Below, in pieces: positions 7,501-16,117 of a stretch of DNA of 16,117 nucleotides. Source of the stretch: Acidobacteriota bacterium (GTDB taxonomy: Bacteria > Acidobacteriota > Terriglobia > UBA7540). Numbering within the stretch: position 1 is the first letter of the stretch; the number at the start of each line of letters is the position of its first letter. Location of the stretch: positions 1 through 16,117 of the forward strand of contig JAKAWN010000124.1 in the NCBI GenBank assembly GCA_021827245.1. Direction: 5' to 3'. The notes beneath the pieces were generated by a model, which worked only from the letters and a program-made list of their open reading frames with translations, ran no database searches and had not been told where the DNA came from. Made by a program: the position numbers and the translations under genes.

Positions 7501-9176
7501 TTTTGGTCAGCGAAAAGCTGGTGAAGGAGGATTCTTACACCTCCATTCACATTGAAGAATTTGAAACCGAGGCGCGCGATACAAAACTGGGACCTGAGGA
7601 CGTGACTCGCGATATTCCAAACGTTTCCGAAACGCTGCTGCGCGACCTGGATGAGAGCGGCGTCATCCGCATCGGCGCTTACGTAAAGCCGGGAGACATC
7701 CTGGTCGGCAAGGTTACGCCCAAAGGCGAAACGCAACTGTCGCCGGAAGAAAAACTGCTGCGGGCTATCTTCGGAGAAAAAGCCGGGGACGTCCGGGACG
7801 CTTCCCTCACCTGCCCTCCGGGTATCGAAGGCATCGTGGTCGACGTCAAGATCTTCTCGCGCAAGGGCGCGGAAAAAGACGCGCGCGCCAGGGCCATCGA
7901 AGAAGCGGAAGTGGCTCGCATGGAAAAGAACCTCAACGATGAGATTCGAATCCTGAACGACGAGCGCCTGAACCGCCTCTGCGCGCTGCTCGAAGGAGAG
8001 AAGCTCCAGATCGATCTCCACGACGAGAAGACCAACAAGCGCCTGCTGGCCAAGGGCGAAGAACTGACGCGGGAAAATCTGGGTAGGCTCTCCGGACGCA
8101 ACCTCAAGCGCCTGCGAATTGTCAAGAAAGACCCCACGTTGGTGGAGCAGATCGACGAGATCGAGGAAATGACCTCTCGCCAGATCGATATCTTGCGCAA
8201 AATCACAGCGGAGAAGGAACAAAAGCTCAAGAAGGGCGATGAACTGCCGCCGGGCGTGATCAAGCTGGTGAAGGTCTACATCGCGATGAAGCGCAAGCTC
8301 TCTGTCGGCGACAAGATGGCGGGGCGGCACGGCAACAAGGGAGTTATCGCCCGGATTCTGCCGGAAGAGGACATGCCTTACATGCCGGACGGCACGCCTG
8401 TCGAAATCGTTCTGAACCCCCTCGGCGTTCCTTCCCGTATGAATGTGGGGCAGATTCTGGAAACCCACTTGGGGTGGGCGGCAAAAGAACTGGGCGAGAA
8501 AGTCCGAAACATGTTTTCAGCCAACGGCCACGCCGCGCACTTCCGCGAAGAATTCAAGACCATGTTCCAGGGAACATCCCTCGCCAGGAAGTTTGACGAC
8601 GCCAGCGACGATGAGATCCTCGATTTCGCCCATTCCGATCAGACTGGATTGCGCTTTGCGACTCCCGTATTTGACGGAGCAAGCGAAAAGGAAATCAAGA
8701 GGTACCTCGGCAGAGCGGGCCTCTCAATTTCCGGAAAGATCACGCTGCGTGACGGAATGACGGGTGAGCCGTTTGAGCAGCCCGTGACGGTCGGCTACAT
8801 CTACATGCTGAAGCTATCGCACCTGGTTGACGACAAGATTCACGCCCGCTCTATCGGCCCTTACTCGCTGATCACGCAGCAACCGCTCGGTGGAAAGGCG
8901 CAGTTCGGCGGCCAGCGTTTCGGCGAAATGGAGGTTTGGGCGCTTGAAGCTTACGGAGCCGCCTGCATCCTCCAGGAACTGCTGACAGCGAAATCCGACG
9001 ACGTTTACGGACGCGCCAAGATTTACGAAGCCATTGTCAAAGGTGAGGCTGCTATCGAGCCCGGCGTTCCTGAGTCGTTCAACGTGCTCGTGCGTGAACT
9101 GCAAAGCCTCTGCCTGGACGTTGAATTGATCAAGAAGCCAAAGGAATTGCAGCCGCCACCCGTGGCTGCGGAATAG
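4515..9176 (+). CDS. rpoB: DNA-directed RNA polymerase subunit beta, enlarged form with an N-terminal double zinc ribbon
   Basis: RpoB forms one pincer of RNA polymerase and much of the active-site wall. ATG 4515 has AAGGAG at 4501-4506. At 1553 residues it is about 200 longer than the E. coli protein. Core motifs are intact: the rifampicin-pocket cluster '[20 protein letters not shown]' onward, with Asp651, His661 and Ser666 matching sensitive-type D516, H526 and S531 of E. coli; 'GEKAGDV'; '[12 protein letters not shown]'; and '[20 protein letters not shown]' near the C-terminus. The extra length lies in several inserts. Residues 82-140 hold eight cysteines (84, 86, 99, 102, 118, 121, 132, 135) in a double zinc ribbon. 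About 474-545 is an insert between '[10 protein letters not shown]' and '[12 protein letters not shown]'. About 737-780 is an insert before 'YLSAWEE'. About 1120-1250 is a helical, charged region where E. coli also has a lineage insert. I recall the zinc ribbons from Acidobacteriota RpoB. rpoC follows after 90 bases. Confidence 0.98.
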   Translation: MPNGVNGVLPRRIDFSKIPSVIQIPNLIEVQKRSYDRFLQMNALPSERDDYGLQAVFNSVFPITDFRGVAQLDFVDYSIGDWECKCGSLRGLHHLRRTCKQCGYTVVTDPFKAGEVLCQKCGTFNKNEVDFCHKCGDPVTLQLKYDVTECQERGMTFAAPLKVTIRLTLYDKESESGPRNILDIKEQEVYFGEIPLMTDNGTFIINGTERVIVSQLHRSPGVFFESNASRSYFLGKLIPYRGSWVEFEYDTKNILYVRIDRKRKILGTIFLRALGLKTDAEIVKTFYRVEDIGLKEHKLYWKVSEGLLGMRLSKAIEHPRSHETIVASGKRMTSSVLKELQKSHIAQVEIGQNDLEGACAADDIVDPSTGEILLEANEEITPSVLNSAIDAGIENIQVFFPERDEIGPVVSHTLRRDSIKSVQEALIEMYRKLRPGDPPTLDTATALFTGMFFDPRKYDFSRVGRLKFNIKLGYYSKLKVRLDDKATQFELEDARNLPVSNFYVVVDEEKIYVRKREGNVCTEVERGCEGTLATEHSENAPVQLPLDKRTLDPEDFYATIRYLLKLQKNPGGKFEVDDIDHLGNRRVRAVGELLENQFRLGLVRMERAIKEKMSVYQEMSTAMPHDLINAKPVMAAIREFFGSSQLSQFMDQTNPLSEITHKRRLSALGPGGLSRERAGFEVRDVHTTHYGRICPIETPEGPNIGLISSLSCYARINEYGFIESPYRKVRDGRVIDYVTITHGGDGPWKVGEHVEHEEVEKLNDELRSKKRRAVEFEPYSFYLSAWEEDNYVVAQANVQIDEKGRIANELVNARQTGNFVLVRRENVDYVDVSPKQLVSVAASLIPFLENDDANRALMGSNMQRQSVPLLRAQSPLVGTGMEEVTARDSGAVVICKRDGVVDSVDSERIIVRVEGDGQSQHLSREVGADIYQLIKFRRSNQNTCVNQKPVAKKNQRVKAGQVLADGPCTDHGELALGRNILVAFMPWRGYNFEDAILVSEKLVKEDSYTSIHIEEFETEARDTKLGPEDVTRDIPNVSETLLRDLDESGVIRIGAYVKPGDILVGKVTPKGETQLSPEEKLLRAIFGEKAGDVRDASLTCPPGIEGIVVDVKIFSRKGAEKDARARAIEEAEVARMEKNLNDEIRILNDERLNRLCALLEGEKLQIDLHDEKTNKRLLAKGEELTRENLGRLSGRNLKRLRIVKKDPTLVEQIDEIEEMTSRQIDILRKITAEKEQKLKKGDELPPGVIKLVKVYIAMKRKLSVGDKMAGRHGNKGVIARILPEEDMPYMPDGTPVEIVLNPLGVPSRMNVGQILETHLGWAAKELGEKVRNMFSANGHAAHFREEFKTMFQGTSLARKFDDASDDEILDFAHSDQTGLRFATPVFDGASEKEIKRYLGRAGLSISGKITLRDGMTGEPFEQPVTVGYIYMLKLSHLVDDKIHARSIGPYSLITQQPLGGKAQFGGQRFGEMEVWALEAYGAACILQELLTAKSDDVYGRAKIYEAIVKGEAAIEPGVPESFNVLVRELQSLCLDVELIKKPKELQPPPVAAE

Positions 9177-9182
9177 TTTTAT

Positions 9183-9219
9183 CCGGCACAGTGATACCGC
9201 AAGCGGTGGATCACGCCGG
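9183..9219 (+). promoter_or_regulatory. Structured hairpin in the rpoB-rpoC spacer
   Basis: A nested stem can be drawn. CCGGC (9183-9187) pairs with GCCGG (9215-9219), GTGAT (9191-9195) with ATCAC (9210-9214), and ACCG (9196-9199) with CGGT (9204-9207), around loop CAAG. A 3-base and a 2-base bulge interrupt it. These 14 pairs are not followed by a T-run, so it is probably a pause, processing or mRNA-stability element and not a terminator. Confidence 0.5.
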
Positions 9220-9266
9220 CCAATAGAAGTAGCAACAAATTCTTCTCGCTTGAGAAGGAGGGAAAA

Positions 9267-13469
<4,203 letters not shown>

Positions 13470-13479
13470 TCCAGCAAGG

Positions 13480-13541
13480 GGGCCGGCGGCCAGAGAGATT
13501 GCTTCACGCAGCGAACATTCCTCTGGTGGCTGGCCCTTTTT
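13480..13541 (+). terminator. Intrinsic terminator of the rpo operon
   Basis: GGGCCGGCGGCCAGAG (13480-13495) pairs with CTCTGGTGGCTGGCCC (13521-13536) over 16 positions, with two G-U pairs and one G-G mismatch. It is followed directly by TTTTT (13537-13541). The 25-base loop can form a small inner stem. It starts 11 bases after the rpoC stop and is the only classic rho-independent terminator in the window. Confidence 0.88.
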
Positions 13542-13550
13542 ACCTGGCTT

Positions 13551-13847
13551 ATGCGCTTTTCCTGCTTCAAGTGCGGCGAAGTTGTTGAGGCAACGGAACG
13601 CGTTGGAACCCGCGATACGTGTCCGCGCTGCGACGCCGACATGCACTGCTGCCGCAACTGCCGGTTCTACGATCCCGGAAAGCACAACCAGTGCGCTGAA
13701 ATTCAGGCAGAATGGGTTCGTGACAAAGAAGCCTCCAACTACTGCGATTATTTCCAGCCTAATCCTGTCCTCATGGCCCGCGGCCCCGATTCCGGCAAGA
13801 GCGATGACGCAAGGAAGCGCTTCGATTCCCTCTTCAAGAACTCGTGA
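13551..13847 (+). CDS. Small cysteine-rich zinc-ribbon protein of unknown function
   Basis: This 98-residue protein carries nine cysteines: 5, 8, 24, 27, 33, 34, 37, 48 and 65. C5xxC8 and C24xxC27 make a typical zinc ribbon. The second part, 'CRNCRFYDPGKHNQCAE' (34-50) with C65, looks like a second metal site. I recall short hypothetical proteins with this 'CRNCRFYDPG...NxC...Q/EYVRDKExxNxCDYF' pattern in several phyla, but no assigned function. The C-terminal 30 residues are hydrophilic and probably disordered. The ATG at 13551 comes nine bases after the T-run of the rpoC terminator. It lacks a visible Shine-Dalgarno, so either a leaderless transcript or read-through must feed it. It cannot start much later, because Cys5 belongs to the first ribbon. 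Confidence 0.85.
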   Translation: MRFSCFKCGEVVEATERVGTRDTCPRCDADMHCCRNCRFYDPGKHNQCAEIQAEWVRDKEASNYCDYFQPNPVLMARGPDSGKSDDARKRFDSLFKNS

Positions 13848-13857
13848 CAGAACTGTA

Positions 13858-13878
13858 GATTCAGGATTCCAGATTCCA
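13858..13878 (+). repeat. Three tandem 7-bp units
   Basis: GATTCAG (13858-13864), GATTCCA (13865-13871) and GATTCCA (13872-13878) stand head to tail just after the zinc-ribbon gene. The array is short and may be a small slippage product. No terminator is visible for the preceding gene here. Confidence 0.5.
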
Positions 13879-13892
13879 GCCTGCCGCGAAGG

Positions 13893-14198
13893 GTAAACGG
13901 TCAATACGACCGTTTCGAACAGATACCCGTGTGGTAGGCAAGCATCGAACTGGTGGCGCAAGTTTGCGCCTTCACCAGCGTAACAGCCCTCAGCAAGCAA
14001 CACAGCCACCATGACAAGATCGAGATTGCGACAGTATCCATCTCGAACAATATTGCTGAAGGATTTGAAAGAGGAACCAATCAGGAATTGCTCGCCTTAT
14101 TGTATAACACATGCGGGGCATCACGGAGTTACCGCGTGCTCCGTGGGCTCGATTTGGGGCCGATCGGTATATGCCCTCAACCGCTGGGAACCAAATAG
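13893..14198 (+). pseudogene. Decayed four-helix-bundle (S23/IVS-type) protein gene with an in-frame TAG
   Basis: One continuous frame from about 13893 to the TAG at 14196-14198 reads like a member of the four-helix-bundle family first found in 23S rRNA intervening sequences. The pieces are 'YDRFEQIPVW', then a stop, then 'ASIELVAQVCAFTS' and the strong core 'ATVSISNNIAEGFERGTNQE', then 'LLALLY' and a degraded end 'LRGLDLG'. Family members typically read VWQKA...ELV at the first point, so TAG at 13935-13937 stands where a Gln codon (CAG) is expected. There is no ATG or ribosome binding site in front, and the C-terminal third has drifted. The genes of this family are common, often mobile-looking, and their function is poorly known. 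Re-initiation at GTG 13953 would give only a fragment. The family call is from the NIAEGFER core and helix pattern, and is a memory-based judgement. Confidence 0.68.
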
Positions 14199-14466
14199 CT
14201 GACACCGGTTAGTACCTTTGAGGTTGAATTCTGGGATTTCCTGGCAGGATATTTTTGAGCACCTCGGATTCAGCCAGTGTTTATGAGGCGTTGAGAGCAT
14301 TCTGGAAATGATCCAACTTTCCCGTTTGGTTCCGGCTATGCCGGGTTAGGTAGTTTGGCGTATACTTTTCGCGTCGCTCAGGGGAAACTTGTTTCTTCGC
14401 GATTTCCGCACCCCACAAGGCCATGGACGTCATCTCGTTTCACACTTGCCAGTCGGGGAGGCGCAT
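14199..14466. other. Non-coding spacer before the glycosyltransferase
   Basis: These 268 bases hold no convincing gene. They contain a small inverted repeat, CCGGC-TAT-GCCGG (14332-14344), and a TATACT (14361-14366) that could be a -10 box for the next gene. Together with the pseudogene and the tandem 7-mers, the stretch 13848-14466 carries no intact gene. Confidence 0.6.
14361..14366 (+). promoter_or_regulatory. Possible -10 box (TATACT) for the glycosyltransferase gene
   Basis: TATACT matches the sigma-70 -10 consensus at five of six positions and lies about 100 bases before the ATG at 14467. The hexamer 17 bases upstream (ATGCCG) is a poor -35 box, so support is weak. The inverted repeat at 14332-14344 overlaps the -35 region and could be an operator if the promoter is real. 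Confidence 0.28.
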
Positions 14467-15843
14467 ATGAAGCGTCGCCTCATCCGCTGGCTGGGCTACT
14501 TCGATTCGGCAAGGACCATTCATGCCATTGTCATAGCCGGACTCGCAGTAAGGCTGGCTGAGATCGCTGCATTTTCCCGTCTCGGGTTGCGCGGGGACGA
14601 CACGATCTATGACGGGTTCGCCCGCGCTCTGCTACACCACGGGACACTTGATCCGCTGGGCCCGCCAGGGGTGGCATTTTATCTGGAATTCTTTTACAGA
14701 ATTTTCGGTGCGAGCACCGACGTGGCAAGAATCTGCATTTTGCTCTTCTACCCTGCGTTTGCCTACCTTCTCTACGCCCTGATTAAAAGGCTCTCGAATC
14801 GGAAAGCTGCCAACCTCATGGTTTTGTTCTTTTCCTTGTCCCCCAGTTATCTGTTCCTTTCCATCGAGCCAATCACCGAGATGCCCGCAACTGTCTTGCT
14901 GCTTGTCGCGACAGGATTGTTGCTGAGGCTATCGCGGCGGGCTACATGGGGCGACCTGACCCTCCTGGGAGCTGACCTCGGATTCTTAACGCTAACTCGG
15001 CCAAGTTGCATGCTGCTGGTCATCGCTGTCCCAATCTACCTGTGGGTAAGGACGCGTCGGCCCTGGTTTTCGGTCATGCCACTCCTTCTCGCGGGATTGC
15101 TGGTCGGATTGTGGATCGTTCGGCTGTACCAAAGGACCGGCCACTTCCTCATGATCAATTACTCGAGCACCCAAAACGTTTTCCTTGGCAACAATCGCTA
15201 TACGCCGCTTTACGCGACGTGGTGGTTTGCGTCGCACACCGAAGGCGAACTTGGCGTGCCCGAGGGATTCGTCAAGATGTACCGGAAAATCCTCCATCAG
15301 CCGTGGTTCGTTCAAAACACGCTTTATCGGCAAATCGCGGTGCGATCAATCCTATCCCGCCCTGATCTTTTTCTGGTTCGCACCTTCAGCCGCCTCAGGG
15401 TCTATTTCGCATTTGACAGTTACCTTGGGTCGCTGCTACTCAACCGATACGACCAGAGCAGGGTGCTGGCGTTCCTGGCTATTGCCGGAGACGCCTTTTT
15501 TTACTGCACGGTCATGCTTCTGGCCATCCTGTTCCTGTTCACCTTGACGAAGGAATCCGAAAGGGCGAAGCCAGCGCTCATGATCACCGGCATTTCGGTC
15601 CTTTATGCAGTGCCTTACTGGCTCTCTGTGTCGCACCCCATCTATCATTTTCCTGTCATCCCCCTGTTCGGAATTCTCGGAGCCATGCTCCTCGGCGATC
15701 TGATGGAACGGCCGGTCAGGCTGGTGCTGCAGCCACTTTATTCCTCGGCCACGAGGCGCCGATGGCTGGCCGTGTCGCTGGTAGTGTTTGCCTATATCCA
15801 GGTGGAGTTCGCCCGTTTTATGTACATCTATTCAAACCATTGA
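14467..15843 (+). CDS. Polytopic membrane glycosyltransferase-like protein, GT-C fold (PMT/ArnT-like)
   Basis: This 458-residue protein has about ten hydrophobic spans and resembles lipid-phosphate-sugar dependent GT-C enzymes such as dolichyl-phosphate-mannose mannosyltransferases and ArnT. These enzymes move a sugar from a polyprenyl-phosphate donor to protein or lipid on the outer face of the membrane. After a short basic N-terminus and first span (18-38) comes the first periplasmic loop. Its acidic pair Asp44-Asp45 in 'LRGDDTIYDGFARAL' corresponds to the usual catalytic D-E region, and 'GPPGVAFY' (65-72) recalls the family's PPG motif. 'SIEPITEMPATVLLL' follows at 132-146. A soluble part (about 225-310) separates the C-terminal spans. 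ATG 14467 follows GGGGAGG (14456-14462) at four bases. A further 26 codons upstream, starting at a TTG, are open but have no ribosome binding site and lack hydrophobic pattern. Donor and acceptor are unknown, and no sugar-pathway neighbours are seen. Confidence 0.82.
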   Translation: MKRRLIRWLGYFDSARTIHAIVIAGLAVRLAEIAAFSRLGLRGDDTIYDGFARALLHHGTLDPLGPPGVAFYLEFFYRIFGASTDVARICILLFYPAFAYLLYALIKRLSNRKAANLMVLFFSLSPSYLFLSIEPITEMPATVLLLVATGLLLRLSRRATWGDLTLLGADLGFLTLTRPSCMLLVIAVPIYLWVRTRRPWFSVMPLLLAGLLVGLWIVRLYQRTGHFLMINYSSTQNVFLGNNRYTPLYATWWFASHTEGELGVPEGFVKMYRKILHQPWFVQNTLYRQIAVRSILSRPDLFLVRTFSRLRVYFAFDSYLGSLLLNRYDQSRVLAFLAIAGDAFFYCTVMLLAILFLFTLTKESERAKPALMITGISVLYAVPYWLSVSHPIYHFPVIPLFGILGAMLLGDLMERPVRLVLQPLYSSATRRRWLAVSLVVFAYIQVEFARFMYIYSNH

Positions 15844-15967
15844 CCCGGCCGGAAGTTGGGCTCGAGTCGGAATGAAACGAGACGTCACGCGTTTTCCAGT
15901 TTGGAATTCTCCACCAACACACTCTTGGACACCTGCAACTGCGGGCGCGCATTAGCGGAGGACCCCG

Positions 15968-16032
15968 CTTGTAGCGTCGGGCTTCAAGCCGGCAAGGTTA
16001 CAGGACCCGGGCCTTAAGGCTGACGCTACAAG
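15968..16032. repeat. 65-bp inverted-repeat element with internal hairpins (REP/MITE-like)
   Basis: CTTGTAGCGTC (15968-15978) is perfectly complementary to GACGCTACAAG (16022-16032). Between the arms lie two smaller hairpins, GGCTTCAAGCC and GCCTTAAGGC, so the strand can fold into a branched structure. It sits between convergent genes. The CTTGTAGCG end and GGCTTCAAGCC core resemble dispersed palindromic repeats I recall in Acidobacteriota intergenic regions. No T-run follows on either strand, so it is not a standard terminator. Confidence 0.7.
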
Positions 16033-16052
16033 AACTTGGTTCTAGCCGAAAT

Positions 16053-16117
16053 TCAGGAGAGATCGAACCCGCCGGTTTTCTCAAAGGCATCGGCCACCTT
16101 CAGCAGCCGCGCCTCGT
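16053..16117 (-). CDS. Partial C-terminus of a convergent gene, possibly an amidase-signature enzyme
   Basis: Reading the - strand inward from the right edge, one frame is open for 20 codons to a TGA at 16055-16053. It ends EARLLKVADAFEKTGGFDLS. The 'LL(K/R)VA.AFE' helix followed by a short tail is how many amidase-signature proteins end (GatA-like and related amidases). With so little sequence this is a suggestion only. The other two - strand frames stop within 35 bases. Its end lies about 21 bases from the inverted-repeat element, and the gene would be convergent with the glycosyltransferase. Confidence 0.4.
   Translation of the reverse strand, partial: EARLLKVADAFEKTGGFDLS

Noticed and set aside
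7134..8468. Long open frame of 444 codons antisense to rpoB
   Set aside because: It lies wholly within rpoB, has no ribosome binding site or recognisable domain, and reflects the GC-rich codon pattern of the sense gene.
14389..14466. Upstream TTG start extending the glycosyltransferase by 26 residues
   Set aside because: No ribosome binding site precedes it, while ATG 14467 has GGGGAGG at good spacing and fits the usual short N-terminus before the first membrane span.
14355..14561. Small + strand open frame overlapping the start of the glycosyltransferase
   Set aside because: It overlaps the real gene in another frame and has no ribosome binding site or domain.

Overview
The window is a housekeeping region of a moderately GC-rich bacterium. 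It reads, on the + strand: tuf (3' end), two unrecognised small genes, rpmG, tRNA-Trp, secE, nusG, rplK, rplA, rplJ, rplL, rpoB, rpoC. After a strong terminator come a small zinc-ribbon gene, a decayed four-helix-bundle gene, a polytopic GT-C type glycosyltransferase and, on the - strand at the right edge, the tail of what may be an amidase. The gene order is the classic transcription/translation cluster. The 1553-residue RpoB carries an eight-cysteine double zinc ribbon near its N-terminus that I remember from Acidobacteriota RpoB sequences. Together with its other inserts and an SI3-bearing RpoC, this makes Acidobacteriota the best guess. That is inference from memory; no search was run.

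Left part (1-1292): the end of EF-Tu is followed after 19 bases by two tightly coupled ORFs of 145 and 82 codons (TAATG overlap). They are followed almost without a gap by rpmG, whose ribosome binding site lies inside the second ORF. The two ORFs are more AT-rich by eye than their neighbours and match no family I recognise. They look like a two-gene cassette spliced into an otherwise conserved order. A tRNA-Trp(CCA) with encoded CCA follows, as is common ahead of secE.

Central part (1293-13469): protein translocation (SecE), transcription elongation (NusG), the ribosomal stalk and L1 arm (L11, L1, L10, L7/L12) and the two large RNA polymerase subunits. Three genes use non-ATG starts, each supported by a Shine-Dalgarno (nusG GTG, rplA GTG, rpoC TTG). 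The spacers rplL-rpoB (240 nt) and rpoB-rpoC (90 nt) contain stable hairpins without T-runs, likely attenuation or mRNA-processing sites. A 16-position hairpin plus T5 closes the operon at 13480-13541.

Right part (13551-16117): a 98-residue protein with nine cysteines begins only nine bases after the terminator T-run and has no visible ribosome binding site. Next is a relic of the S23/IVS four-helix-bundle family with an in-frame TAG replacing a conserved Gln. Then comes a 458-residue membrane glycosyltransferase, an inverted-repeat element with internal hairpins (15968-16032), and a convergent partial gene.

The most interesting points are the unknown pair between tuf and rpmG, the accessory domains of RpoB (the zinc ribbons and a separate 72-residue insert), and the inverted-repeat element. 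I saw no CRISPR array, insertion sequence, phage gene or recognisable defence system.
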